DNA from: Lonsdalea populi
GTDB lineage: Bacteria > Pseudomonadota > Gammaproteobacteria > Enterobacterales > Enterobacteriaceae
NCBI RefSeq assembly: GCF_015999465.1
Contig: NZ_CP065534.1
Span: 1,364,001 to 1,428,000, forward strand
DNA: 64,000 bases
Direction: 5' to 3'
The notes under the pieces: model-generated
Database searches by the model: none
Told to the model about the DNA's origin: nothing
The model's input: only the letters and a program-made list of their open reading frames with translations
Shown: one piece after another, positions 40,401 to 44,271 of the stretch
Layout of the letters: every line of letters begins with the position of its first letter
How positions within the stretch are numbered: position 1 is the stretch's first letter
Translations under genes and position numbers: made by a program

Positions 40401-42050
40401 GCCGGGGTCCAGCGGCACATAGGCGGCGCCGGCTTTAAGGACGCCCAGCAGGGCGACGACCATCTCCAGACTGCGCTCGACGCAGAGGGCGACGCGGTCG
40501 TCGGGCCGGACGCCGAGCGCAATCAGATGATGCGCCAGCCGGTTGGCGCGGCGGTTGAGTTCGTCATAGGTGAGCGAGCGCGCCTCGAACAGCACGGCGA
40601 CGGCGTCGGGGGTGCGTGCGGCTTGCGCCTCGAACAGCTGATGGATCAGGGCCTGCTGCGGGAAGTCGGCGGCGGTGGCGTTGAACTCCACCAGCAGCTG
40701 TCGGCGCTCGGCGTCCGGCAGGATGGATGCCTTTTCAACCGTTATATCCAACGAGGCGATGGCGTCGTCCATCAATACGGCTAAACGCGACTGGATGGCC
40801 GCAACCTCTTCACGACTCAGATAATTGACGTCGAAATTGAATTCAACGGTGACTGGGTGATTTTTGTCTTCAAAATCATATTGATTGATAAAAATGGCCA
40901 GCGGAAGTTGCGTAGCGCGATAGGCCTGGAGTGAGGTGTTGACGTCGCTCATCTTGACTTTGGGTTTAAACCACTCAAATGACAATGACACATCACAAAG
41001 ATGAGAGCGCCCTGTCTGCTGTCTTAAGCGCGTATGGTGATTGATTTCCGTCAGAGGAAAGCGCTGGTGCTTATAGCAGCGGCGCAGCTCAGTTGCCGCC
41101 TTACGCATGACGGTGAGGAAAGAGTCCTGTGGGCAAACGGTCACTCTGACGGGGATGATCGAGGAAAACATGCCTATAGTACTCTTTTGTCTAGCGTTTC
41201 TGCGGTTGTGGATCGGAATGCCAATGACGATATCGTCGGTATTTGAAGTGCGGGAAAAATAGAAAGCCAGAACGGCAAACATAAAGTGAAGAACAGATAG
41301 CCCTTGTTCCGACGCAATATGTTCAATTTTTTGAAAACATTCATGCTCCAATTGCCAAAAATGACGAAAAGCTGCCCCGCAGACGTGTTTTTTATCGGGG
41401 GTTGAACGGCGGATTAACGCCGGGGGGAGAGTGTTATAGCTATCCAGCCAGAATTTCAGGTCGGACTGATAATTATCGGTGCTGAGATAAGCCAGGTCCT
41501 CAGTAACAAATTTAAGATAAGAAGGCGCGACGCCTTTTATTTCCTCCCGGTTAATCAACCGGTTATAAGTATCTATCAGATCGTTGAAAAGTATTTTTAA
41601 GCTCCAACCATCTGAGATCAGGTGATGGCAGCAAAATTGCCAGTACCAACGTGCGCCGCTTACTCGCATCAGTTCGGAACGCCATAGCTTTTCACGCACA
41701 TCGAACGGGCGCGTAAATAGGGTATGGATGTGCTGCTGAGCCTGGCTTTCCGCATCAACATATTGTGAGAAATCAGTCGTGTTTATAGGCTCTGAAATCG
41801 CATCAGTCAGTTCCTGAAAAGGTAAGCTATCGGTATGAACAAGCTGTAAACGCAATGCATCATGACGCGATACGAGCATGTCGAAAGCCTGACTAAAAAG
41901 CGCTTCATCCAGATGCCCGTCGATACGGAGCTGTATGCCGATATTATAATTAGAAGAGTCTGGGTTCAGCGTTTGGTCAAGCCATACCACTTGTTGAGTT
42001 GAACTAAGTGGTAATCTGCAATAGTTGGAGGAATGATCGTTATTTAACAC
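19494..42050 (-). CDS. Non-ribosomal peptide synthetase 1: seven modules with a starter condensation domain
   Basis: This protein of 7518 aa opens the assembly line. The start is the GTG at 42050 (MLNNDHSSNYCRLPLS), with AGGA ending 10 bases upstream and no better candidate. Domain order: starter C-A(Ser)-T, dual E/C-A(Glu)-T, dual E/C-A(Glu)-T, C-A(Gly)-T, dual E/C-A(Glu)-T, dual E/C-A(Gly)-T, dual E/C-A(Gly)-T. It ends in an acidic tail (SVEELMAILDGDTD) that probably docks onto synthetase 2. Each carrier site has the phosphopantetheine serine in GGHSLMAV. There is no loading A-T pair, so the first C domain should accept an acyl or other carrier-bound starter, as in lipopeptide synthetases. 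The starter domain is clearly more AT-rich than the remaining 21 kb. No MbtH-like helper is in the window. Confidence 0.95.
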   Translation of the reverse strand: MLNNDHSSNYCRLPLSSTQQVVWLDQTLNPDSSNYNIGIQLRIDGHLDEALFSQAFDMLVSRHDALRLQLVHTDSLPFQELTDAISEPINTTDFSQYVDAESQAQQHIHTLFTRPFDVREKLWRSELMRVSGARWYWQFCCHHLISDGWSLKILFNDLIDTYNRLINREEIKGVAPSYLKFVTEDLAYLSTDNYQSDLKFWLDSYNTLPPALIRRSTPDKKHVCGAAFRHFWQLEHECFQKIEHIASEQGLSVLHFMFAVLAFYFSRTSNTDDIVIGIPIHNRRNARQKSTIGMFSSIIPVRVTVCPQDSFLTVMRKAATELRRCYKHQRFPLTEINHHTRLRQQTGRSHLCDVSLSFEWFKPKVKMSDVNTSLQAYRATQLPLAIFINQYDFEDKNHPVTVEFNFDVNYLSREEVAAIQSRLAVLMDDAIASLDITVEKASILPDAERRQLLVEFNATAADFPQQALIHQLFEAQAARTPDAVAVLFEARSLTYDELNRRANRLAHHLIALGVRPDDRVALCVERSLEMVVALLGVLKAGAAYVPLDPGYPAERLAYMLDDAQPVALLTQSGLTAVHTDAVPVVLLDTGAFDAGRDRNPDPQALGLSAANLAYVIYTSGSTGQPKGVMNAHRGLCNRLVWMQRAYRLTPDDRVLQKTPFSFDVSVWEFFWPLLYGARLVMARPDGHKDTGYLARLIEDAGITTLHFVPSMLQQFVQWADTPCDTLKRVICSGEALPADLQQRFFARFNAELHNLYGPTEAAIDVTCWACRRDDMRSFVPIGRPIANTQIYILDAQGQPAPLGVAGEIHIGGVGVARGYLHRPELTAERFIPDPFSTTPDARLYQTGDLGRWLPDGSIEYLGRNDFQVKLRGFRIELGEIEARLMQCPGIREAVVIAREDSPGDTRLVAYLCPQADAKPDPADLRRRLSQHLAEYMVPGAFVTLDALPLTPNGKLDRRALPAPDQTAVVSRGYEAPQGELEVALADIWQELLGLTRVGRHDHFFELGGHSLMAVGLIERLRNRGWTLDVRSIFTTPVLHEMAEAMQDSQDEPAFVVPPNLIPEGCTVITPEQLPLVALTQGDIDAILETVPGGGANVQDIYPLSPLQEGILFHHLLQAQGDTYLLRSLVAFETRERLDAFLDALQQVIDRHDILRTAVCWQGLSQPVQVVWRDAPLPIHTFVPASPDDVAGQLQAHTDPRSHRLDLNQAPLFAVDIAHDPAHNEWLLALRFHHLVSDHMTLALIVNEIRLLVEGRSDALPVPLPYRDFIAQILNVPLSEHEAYFRDRLAEVDTPTAPFGLLDVQGEGEDVLEASLPLDTALAATIRTQARRLGVSPGVLFHAACALVLAHTSGRDDVVFGSVLSGRLQGNAGADRIMGMFINTLPLRIVLAGQSAQDLVQSVSHALTALLAHEQAPLTLAQRCSGVAQPMPLFSALFNYRHSLSDPDAERWDGIRILASEERTNFPLTLSVDDLGEAFRLTAKTVAGVDPMRMIRYMLTAISHLIAALESAAQQPALSLPVLPDAERRQLLEAFNATDADFPQHALIHQQFEAQAARTPDALAVLFEDDALTYDQLNRRANQLAHHLISLGVRPDDRVALCVERGLDMMVGLLGILKAGAAYVPLDPAYPAERLAYMLDDAQPVALLTQTALREAFDDTRPVLLLDTPASAVYPQSDPDARALGLNSRHLAYVIYTSGSTGKPKGVMVAHRNVLNLAGALKPLLALERPGRIALNASIVFDASVKSWLQLLSGHTLVMVPEALRADARRLWRYFSRHAVDVFDCTPVQLHGLLDAGLGTDPAYQPAAVFIGGEAISPHVWSRLTTLAATRFINVYGPTECTVDAAACVIDASQPLPVIGKPLANTRIYILDAQGQPAPLGVTGEIHIGGVGVARGYLHRPELTAERFIPDPFSTTPDARLYQTGDLGRWRPDGSIEYLGRNDFQVKLRGFRIELGEIEARLMQCPGIREAVVIAREDSPGDTRLVAYLCPQADAKPDPADLRRRLSQHLAEYMVPGAFVTLDALPLTPNGKLDRRALPAPDQTAVVSRGYEAPQGELEVALADIWQELLGLTRVGRHDHFFELGGHSLMAVGLIERLRNRGWTLDVRSIFTTPVLHEMAEAMQDSQDEPAFVVPPNLIPEGCTVITPEQLPLVALTQGDIDAILETVPGGGANVQDIYPLSPLQEGILFHHLLQAQGDTYLLRSLVAFETRERLDAFLDALQQVIDRHDILRTAVCWQGLSQPVQVVWRRAVLPVNTFVPASPDDVAGQLQAHTDPRSHRLDLNQAPLFAVDIAHDPAHNEWLLALRFHHLVSDHMTLALIVNEIRLLVEGRSDALPVPLPYRDFIAQILNVPLSEHEAYFRDRLADVDTPTAPFGLLDVQGEGEDVLEASLPLDTALAATIRTQARRLGVSPGVLFHAACALVLAHTSGRDDVVFGSVLSGRLQGNAGADQMMGMFINTLPLRIVLAGQSAQDLVQSVSHALTALLAHEQAPLTLAQRCSGVAQPMPLFSALFNYRHSLSDPDAERWDDIRILASEERTNFPLTLSVDDLGEAFRLTAKTVAGVDPMRMIRYMLTAISHLIAALESAAQQPALSLPVLPDAERRQLLEAFNATDADFPQHALIHQQFEAQAARTPDALAVLFEDDALTYDQLNRRANQLAHHLISLGVRPDDRVALCVERGLDMMVGLLGILKAGAAYVPLDPAYPAERLAYMLDDAQPVALLTQTALREAFDDTRPVLLLDTPASAVYPQSDPDARALGLNSRHLAYVIYTSGSTGKPKGVMVAHRNVLNLAGALKPLLALERPGRIALNASIVFDASVKSWLQLLSGHTLVMVPEALRADARRLWRYFSRHAVDVFDCTPVQLHGLLDAGLGTDPAYQPAAVFIGGEAISPHVWSRLTTLAATRFINVYGPTECTVDAAACVIDASQPLPVIGKPLANTRIYILDAQGQPAPLGVAGEIHIGGDGVARGYLHRPELTAERFIPDPFSTTPDARLYKTGDLGRWRPDGSIEYLGRNDFQVKVRGFRIEPGEIEARLMQCPGVREAVVIAREDHPGDTRLVAYLQALPGAELLPADLRRRLSESLAEYMVPGAFVTLDALPLTPNGKLDRRALPAPDQTAVISRDYEAPQGEVETALAEIWQELLGLARVGRHDHFFELGGHSLMAVQCTTRVRQRLALDMTIQQLFAHPALAELAQTLTGTAPTAQTTIPAADRRRPLPISFAQQRLWFLTQLNPAASRAYHIPMILRIVGPLDHQALTSALDGLAARHENLRTHFTLVDGRPYQQFAPIDRGITLSYLDLRSSDKAIGSDRIAEIVQRETQKPFDFTQGPLIRGRLLQLADEEHVLSLTQHHIISDGWSVGILLHELVALYQATRKGEKAHLPPLPIQYADYAVWQRNQLQGEALEELRRFWQNQLQGAPSLLELPTDKPRPSVQRYAGDVVPFHLDTAALAALKALGKQQGTTLFMTLLAAWTLVLSRLSGQDDIVIGTPVANRQQRETEGLIGFFVNTLALRVEPGRCHTLNELLAQVRERTVAAYAHQTFPFEQVVETLHPARSLSYSPIFQVMLALNNTPAQEPTIPGLALSLVEPTLNTTQFDLTLSLTETETGLAGGLVYATDLFERQTIVRLAGYVKNVLTAMAADATQPLAALPMLPDAERRQLLEAFNATDADFPQHLLVHELFEAQAEQSPDAVAVVFGERTLSYAELNRRANQLAHHLMALGVRPDDRVALCVERGLDMMVGLLGILKAGAAYIPLDPTYPIERLRYMLEDGKPVTLLTQHALLDRLDSRLPTVLLDDPRTAGQDSPDGNPDARALGLTPRHLAYVIYTSGSTGKPKGVMIEHVNLVNFLWSMRREPGMAQEDVLLGVTSLCFDISILELFLPLLSGAQLVLATQSQAADAQQLAALIVRHQVSFMQATPATWRMLLQLPDFSLPVGFKALCGGEALSEKLATQMLQRVDTLWNMYGPTETTIWSALNGLTRPLPYIGHPIANTRIYILDAQGQPAPLGVAGEIHIGGAGVARGYLHRPELTAERFIPDPFSTTPDARLYQTGDLGRWRPDGSIEYLGRNDFQVKLRGFRIELGEIEARLMQCPGIREAVVIAREDSPGDTRLVAYLCPQADAKPDPADLRRRLSQHLAEYMVPGAFVTLDALPLTPNGKLDRRALPAPDQTAVVSRGYEAPQGELEVALAEIWQELLGLTRVGRHDHFFELGGHSLMAVGLIERLRNRGWTLDVRSIFTTPVLHEMAEAMQDSQDEPAFVVPPNLIPEGCTVITPEQLPLVALTQGDIDAILETVPGGAANVQDIYPLAPLQEGILFHHQLQTQGDTYLLKSLVAFDRRERLDAFLDALQQVIDRHDILRTAVCWQGLSQPVQVVWRRAVLPVNTFVPASPDDVAGQLQAHTDPRSHRLDLNQAPLFAVDIAHDPAHNEWLLALRFHHLVSDHTTLALIVNEIRLLVEGRSDALPVPLPYRDFIAQILNVPLSEHEAYFRDRLADVDTPTAPFGLLDVQGEGEDVLEASLPLDTALAATIRTQARRLGVSPGVLFHAACALVLAHTSGRDDVVFGSVLSGRLQGNAGADQMMGMFINTLPLRIVLAGQSAQDLVQSVSHALTALLAHEQAPLTLAQRCSGVAQPMPLFSALFNYRHSLSDPDAERWDDIRILASEERTNFPLTLSVDDLGEAFRLTAKTVAGVDPMRMIRYMLTAISHLLAALESAAQQPALSLPVLPDAERRQLLEAFNATDADFPQHALIHQQFEAQAARTPDALAVLFEDDALTYDQLNRRANQLAHHLISLGVRPDDRVALCVERGLDMMVGLLGILKAGAAYVPLDPAYPAERLAYMLDDAQPVALLTQTALREAFDDTRPVLLLDTPASAVYPQSDPDARALGLNSRHLAYVIYTSGSTGKPKGVMVAHRNVLNLAGALKPLLALERPGRIALNASIVFDASVKSWLQLLSGHTLVMVPEALRADARRLWRYFSRHAVDVFDCTPVQLHGLLDAGLGTDPAYQPAAVFIGGEAISPHVWSRLTTLAATRFINVYGPTECTVDAAACVIDASQPLPVIGKPLANTRIYILDAQGQPAPLGVTGEIHIGGVGVARGYLHRPELTAERFIPDPFSTTPDARLYQTGDLGRWRPDGSIEYLGRNDFQVKVRGFRIEPGEIEARLMQCPGVREAVVIAREDHPGDTRLVAYLQALPGAELLPADLRRRLSESLAEYMVPNAFVTLDALPLTPNGKIDRKALPAPDLTAVVSRDYEAPQGEVEVALAEIWQELLGLARVGRHDHFFELGGHSLMAVSLIERLRNRGWTLDVRSIFTTPVLHKMAEAMQDSQDEPAFVVPPNLIPEGCTVITPDRLPLATLTQAEIDAIVDTVPGGAANVQDIYPLGPLQEGILFHHLLQAQGDTYLLRSLVAFDTRERLDAFLDALQQVIDRHDILRTAVCWQGLSQPVQVVWRRAALPIHTFVPASPDDVAGQLQAHTDPRSHRLDLNQAPLFAADIAHDPAHNEWLLALRFHHLVSDHMTLALIVNEIRLLVQGRKAALPTPLPYRNFVAQILSVPASAHESYFRDRLAEVDTPTTPFGLFDVQGDSEEIRESRLSLNLTLATAIRTQARRLGVSAGVLFHVAYALVLAHASGRDDVVFGSVLSGRLQGVAGADQVMGMFINTLPVRISLSGHSTQEVVQAVYRDLTTLLEHEQAPLALAQRCSGITPPVPLFSTLLNYRHSQSGPADEGDIRTIAADGRTNFPLTLSVNDLGQGFSLVAQTVASLDPGRVACYLETALYGLVEALAVAPQRPVMTISVLPDAERRQLLEAFNATDADFPQHLLVHELFEAQAERSPDAVAVVFGERTLSYAELNRRANQLAHHLMALGVRPDDRVALCVERGPEMVVALLAILKAGAAYIPLDPTYPTERLRYMLEDGKPVTLLTQHALLDRLDSRLPTVLLDDPRTAGQDSPDGNPDARALGLTPRHLAYVIYTSGSTGKPKGVMIEHVNLVNFLWSMRREPGMAQEDVLLGVTSLCFDISILELFLPLLSGAQLVLATQSQAADAQQLAALIVRHQVSFMQATPATWRMLLQLPDFSLPVGFKALCGGEALSEKLATQMLQRVDTLWNMYGPTETTIWSALNGLTRPLPYIGHPIANTRIYILDAQGQPAPLGVAGEIHIGGAGVARGYLHRPELTAERFIPDPFSTTPDARLYQTGDLGRWLPDGSIEYLGRNDFQVKVRGFRIEPGEIEARLMQCPGVREAVVVAREDSPGDTRLVAYLCPQADATLDPIFLRQQLSQQLAEYMVPGAFVTLDALPLTPNGKLDRKALPAPDRSAVVSRGYEAPQGEVEVALAEIWQDLLGLARVGRHDHFFELGGHSLMAVSLIERLRNRGYQLEVRGIFTTPVLHEMATTIQGHQAEPAFIVPPNLIPEGCTAITPEQLPLVTLSQGDIDAITETVPGGAANVQDIYPPSPLQEGILFHHLLQAQGDTYLFKSLVAFDRRERLDAFLDALQQVIDRHDILRTAVCWQGLSQPVQVVWRRAVLPVNTFVPASLENIPAQLEAHIDPRRRRLDLSRAPLFAVDIAHDPLHGEWLLALRFHHLVSDHTTLALIVSEIRLLLKNRADALPVPLPYRNFIAQTLSVPVTEHEAYFRDQLADVDTPTAPFGLLDVQGEGKNITEARLSLADSLVDAIRRQARRLGVSPSVLFHIAYAQVLAHTSGRDDVVFGSVLSGRLQGNAGADRIMGMFINTLPLRIVLAGQSAQDLVQSVSHALTALLAHEQAPLTLAQRCSGVTPPMPLFSALLNYRHSQSDPADEAWNGMRSITSEERTNYPLMLSVDDRGDDFSLVVQAVTGIDAARVADYVVTAISGLIAALDTHPQRPVMTISVLPDAERRQLLEAFNATDADFPQNLLVHELFEAQVERSPDAVAVVFGERTLSYAELNRRANQLAHHLMALGVRPDDRVALCVERGPEMVVALLAILKAGAAYIPLDPTYPTERLRYMLEDGKPVTLLTQHALLDRLDSRLPTVLLDDPRTAGQDSPDGNPDARALGLTPRHLAYVIYTSGSTGKPKGVMIEHVNLVNFLWSMRREPGMAQEDVLLGVTSLCFDISILELFLPLLSGAQLVLATQSQAADAQQLAALIVRHQVSFMQATPATWRMLLQLPDFSLPVGFKALCGGEALSEKLATQMLQRVDTLWNMYGPTETTIWSALNGLTRPLPYIGHPIANTRIYILDAQGQPAPLGVAGEIHIGGVGVARGYLHRPELTAERFIPDPFSTTPDARLYQTGDLGRWLPDGSIEYLGRNDFQVKVRGFRIEPGEIEARLMQCPGVREAVVVAREDSPGDTRLVAYLCPQADATLDPIFLRQQLSQQLAEYMVPGAFVTLDALPLTPNGKLDRKALPAPDRSAVVSRGYEAPQGELEVALAEIWQDLLGLARVGRHDHFFELGGHSLMAVQLITRIRAEFFVEMPVVSIFQFPELSALAEVILATQIRSAWDSDTESIKNDLDAMSVEELMAILDGDTD
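19590..22795 (-). other. Module 7: dual E/C, A (Gly), T, C-terminal tail
   Basis: The condensation domain has HHLLQAQGD and HHLVSDH although the residue it receives (Gly-6) is achiral. The code D-I-L-Q-L-G-M-I-W-K predicts Gly. The A domain repeats module 6 with a spacing of 3225 bp. After the carrier comes a tail of about 40 residues rich in Asp and Glu, probably the donor docking segment. Confidence 0.8.
19860..24600. repeat. Direct repeat of Gly adenylation domains, period 3225 bp
   Basis: The Gly adenylation domains of modules 7 (about 21370-19860) and 6 (about 24600-23080) are almost the same DNA, offset 3225 bp. Two more copies lie in module 4 (about 31040-29900, mainly the N-terminal subdomain) and module 12 (about 5160-3650). 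Confidence 0.8.
22800..26025 (-). other. Module 6: dual E/C, A (Gly), T
   Basis: HHLLQAQGD and HHLVSDH mark a dual E/C domain that should epimerise Glu-5. The code D-I-L-Q-L-G-M-I-W-K predicts Gly. The carrier region differs slightly from its neighbours (GYQLEVRGIF instead of GWTLDVRSIF), which shows a separate exchange history for this T domain. Confidence 0.8.
26030..29255 (-). other. Module 5: dual E/C, A (Glu), T
   Basis: The dual motifs HHQLQTQGD and HHLVSDH are present although the donor residue Gly-4 is achiral. The code D-A-K-D-F-G-V-V-D-K fits glutamate (Lys-239 codon at 27186-27188). The A domain is near-identical in DNA to modules 2 and 3. Confidence 0.8.
29260..32439 (-). other. 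Module 4: LCL-type C, A (Gly), T
   Basis: This is the only non-dual elongation condensation domain of synthetase 1 (HHIISDG, SFAQQRLWF start), so Glu-3 should stay L. The code D-I-L-Q-L-G-M-I-W-K predicts Gly. Its C domain resembles those of modules 8 and 9 of synthetase 2, which suggests transfer of a C domain between the two genes. Confidence 0.8.
32440..35655 (-). other. Module 3: dual E/C, A (Glu), T
   Basis: HHLLQAQGD and HHLVSDH mark a dual domain that should epimerise Glu-2. The code D-A-K-D-F-G-V-V-D-K predicts Glu (Lys-239 codon at 33595-33597). Over most of its length it is a direct copy of module 2 offset by 3231 bp. The carrier (HSLMAVQCTTRVRQRL) is of a different type, suited to the following LCL domain. 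Confidence 0.8.
33170..39490. repeat. Tandem near-identical NRPS modules, period 3231 bp
   Basis: Bases 36401-39490 repeat 33170-36259 with only scattered substitutions, offset 3231 bp (1077 codons). Out-of-frame translations match over hundreds of residues in both copies, which requires near-identity at the DNA level. A further partial copy lies about 6.4 kb away at about 26.8-29.4 kb. This indicates recent module duplication or continuing gene conversion. Confidence 0.85.
35660..38890 (-). other. Module 2: dual E/C, A (Glu), T
   Basis: HHLLQAQGD and HHLVSDH mark a dual domain that should epimerise Ser-1. The code D-A-K-D-F-G-V-V-D-K predicts Glu (Lys-239 codon at 36816-36818). It is near-identical to module 3, and its A C-terminal subdomain and carrier are near-identical to those of module 1. 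Confidence 0.8.
38891..42050 (-). other. Module 1: starter C, A (Ser), T
   Basis: The starter C domain (about 42050-40730) has the active motif HHLISDG and the structural motif IGIPIHNRR, but shares little sequence with the other eleven C domains. The code D-V-W-H-I-S-L-I-D-K predicts Ser. The A domain (about 40690-39150) is nearly the same DNA as module 10. The base composition changes abruptly near 40730, at the C/A border. Confidence 0.8.
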
Positions 42051-42448
42051 AGGCTGGGTTTCCTGAGAATGGTTTGGATAGATGACATTGACATACTTTA
42101 ATTCCGATATAATCGAGGCCGTTTTTTAACTACGGGTGTACTCCTGAAAAATATTATTCCGCCTAATTATTGATTAATGAGTTTCTATAAACACAAGAAA
42201 ATGGCGGTATATATTTTTATAAATAGTCGATAGCAATTATTTTTGAATAAATGTTTTTAATTATTATATAAAATATAACGCGTGGACTTTCTTAAAGTGT
42301 GGATTAACTATAGACGCTGAAGTTGGTTTAACCATAAAAAATATTAATCAACATCCGAGTACATCAAAAACAAGCTGAGAAGGGAGATGCGGGTATTAGG
42401 CGGTTAGTGAGGTGACGCCACTTGCCCGATGTGGGGCCAGTCCACTAT
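42051..42448. promoter_or_regulatory. AT-rich intergenic region upstream of the synthetases
   Basis: There is no coding potential on either strand. The stretch 42120-42360 is strongly AT-rich, in sharp contrast to the GC-rich synthetase genes. It must hold the promoter of the minus-strand synthetase operon. A TATAAT-like element is readable on the minus strand near 42260, but I find no convincing -35 partner. I recognise no operator or pathway-specific regulator site. Confidence 0.4.
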
Positions 42449-42807
42449 TGACCTTAGCCCAAAATCAGCGCAGTGCTAAATCAGGGATCTTCGTCTTTCT
42501 GAAGATTTCGAATGAATTCAGCCGGAGTCATGTCATTTAACGATGAATGCGTTCTCTCATAATTATATTCCCTGCGCCAGTGGTCGAGTTTGTCCTGCGC
42601 ATCGCCCAATGACAGGGACCAGTGAATGTTCAGACATTCATCCCGCAGACTTCCCCGACTCGGGTGCCGGTTTCAGCCTGTTTCAGCGCAAACGCAATCC
42701 GTTATTCGGTTTAACGGGTTTTTTTCATGGCGATGAGCCTCTTTGTGTGATGGAAGAAAGGCCGGATACTTCAGTTTAGACCGGCACTGTTTTCAGGGGG
42801 AAGATCA
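42449..42807 (-). mobile_element. IS3-family remnant, internally deleted copy A
   Basis: The 359-bp remnant is bounded by imperfect ends (TGACCTTAGCCC on the left, and TGATCTTCCCCC read inward from the right). Read on the minus strand it begins with the orfA start (MKKTR) and jumps to the last 50 or so codons of the orfB transposase (LGDAQDKLDHWRREYNYERT). The junction at 42645-42651 is AGTCTGC, a heptamer that occurs in both flanking parts of the longer copy at 62930-63526, so the deletion probably arose between these short repeats. Two stop codons interrupt the orfA start. No target-site duplication is visible. It is non-functional and sits in the divergent promoter region. Confidence 0.85.
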
Positions 42808-43097
42808 CCTGCTCGCTCACTATTCTTTGTCTTTTTACATTGATATAACAAGCAAGGTTGATTTACGTTATGATTTTTAATATTTCATTGTGAATATATA
42901 CTAGGAAAGTTAATTGCAATAAAAATTATATAGCATTGAAATTAAATGGTGATGATTTTCATGTCCATTTTTTATGTGTAATAAATTGACTTTTTATCTG
43001 TTAAGTTTGCATATTGATATCAGGGATATATCTGCTTTCTTATTAGCAACGAAAGCTATTGGTGTAGATAAATCATCACGTCAAGGGAGTGATACCT
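42808..43097 (+). promoter_or_regulatory. Promoter region of the radical SAM cassette
   Basis: This AT-rich, non-coding stretch leads into the cassette. The best candidate promoter is TTGACT (42986-42991), an 18-base spacer and CATATT (43010-43015), putting the transcript start near 43022. The ribosome binding site AAGGGAG (43083-43089) lies 8 bases before the ATG at 43098. The promoter call is by eye only. Confidence 0.4.
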
Positions 43098-44267
43098 ATG
43101 CATCCAAAGACTGTCCGCATCCTCAAACGGGATGAATTCGAGCAACTAAAAAACACTATCGCACTGCGCTCAAAAGCTCGTAAGGCGCTGACCGATAACC
43201 CACATTACGCTGCGGCGACGCCCGCTGATGTCAGCCTTCAGTTGACCTATCGTTGTAATCTGCGTTGTAAACACTGTTATCAATGGAATGACAAAGGGTT
43301 CTTCCATGATATGGACCATCAACAGCAAAAAACGGAACTTCCACTCCCTGTTATTGAAAAGGTGCTACGGGCGACGCAGACGCCTGACGCCAAGTTGTTC
43401 TTATGGGGCGGGGAGCCGTTGATACACTCGCAATTCAATGAAATATCTACGCTTTTACAGCGCTATCCCCGAACTATCATTATGTGCACCAACGGCATTC
43501 TGATAAAAAAGAGACTGGATGATCTGCTGGCGCTCGGTAACCATTTGAATTTGCTGGTGAGTTTGGATGGTCTGGAAGAACAGCACGATCAACTGCGCGG
43601 CAAAGGCAAATTTCGGCAGACCAGCGAAAATATTCAGTACCTGCTGCGCCTGAAACAGGAGGGCCGTTTCCGAGGGGAGGTTTCCCTTTCCTGCATGGTT
43701 TCAGAAAGCGGGGTGGGCAAGATGTACGAGTTCATGACATGGGCCGAGCAACTGGGCGTCAACACGGTCTATTTCCAATATCCATGGTTTATCAGCCCCG
43801 AGGTGGCCGGGCACATGGATAGCTATTTCCGGGATAAATTCTGCTGGATGAACCCGCCGTCAGAGAAACCGACCTGGCACGCCTATACCTATCAACTGCC
43901 GGAAAGCCAGGTGCCGGTATTGCGTGAATCGCTGGCAAAGCTGGCATCGCGTCCCTGGCACTGCCGAATCCGCTATCAGCCGCAGCTTGAAGAGGACGAG
44001 ATAGACGATTTTATTCGCGGCACTTCCCGGCCGGCTCAGCATCGGCAACAATGTCTGGCGCTATCCAATCGTCTGGAAGTGCATGCCAACGGGGATGTTA
44101 CATCATGCAAATTCTTTTCCGAATTTGTCATCGGCAATCTTCATGATCAGCAGGTTGACGACATCTGGCACGGTCCCGAATTTCAGCGTATTCGCGAGAC
44201 GCTGAACGACACGGGATTAATGCCCGTGTGTTCCAAATGTATTCTTTTATATCTTAACGGAGTTTAA
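43098..44267 (+). CDS. Radical SAM protein with SPASM/twitch-like C-terminus
   Basis: This 389-aa protein should cleave S-adenosylmethionine with a [4Fe-4S] cluster held by C53, C57 and C60 (CNLRCKHC, a CX3CX2C motif). Downstream features fit the fold: LFLWGGEPL (the GGE motif) and VSLDG. Near the C-terminus one Cys in QQCLAL, one in VTSCKFF and a CSKC pair, around the fixed text GNLHDQQVDDIW, resemble a SPASM or twitch auxiliary-cluster domain. I use the ATG at 43098; the upstream in-frame GTG at 43089 overlaps the ribosome binding site. It is first in a tight cassette, four bases before the carrier-protein gene. No RiPP precursor gene is visible nearby, so a carrier-bound or small-molecule substrate is more likely than a ribosomal peptide. 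The exact reaction is unknown. Confidence 0.85.
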   Translation: MHPKTVRILKRDEFEQLKNTIALRSKARKALTDNPHYAAATPADVSLQLTYRCNLRCKHCYQWNDKGFFHDMDHQQQKTELPLPVIEKVLRATQTPDAKLFLWGGEPLIHSQFNEISTLLQRYPRTIIMCTNGILIKKRLDDLLALGNHLNLLVSLDGLEEQHDQLRGKGKFRQTSENIQYLLRLKQEGRFRGEVSLSCMVSESGVGKMYEFMTWAEQLGVNTVYFQYPWFISPEVAGHMDSYFRDKFCWMNPPSEKPTWHAYTYQLPESQVPVLRESLAKLASRPWHCRIRYQPQLEEDEIDDFIRGTSRPAQHRQQCLALSNRLEVHANGDVTSCKFFSEFVIGNLHDQQVDDIWHGPEFQRIRETLNDTGLMPVCSKCILLYLNGV

Positions 44268-44271
44268 CGCC

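Noticed and set aside
42543..42779. Plus-strand ORF of 78 codons in the intergenic region
   Set aside because: It is the antisense reading of the IS3 remnant.
43089..43097. GTG start of the radical SAM gene three codons upstream
   Set aside because: It overlaps the AAGGGAG that serves the ATG at 43098.
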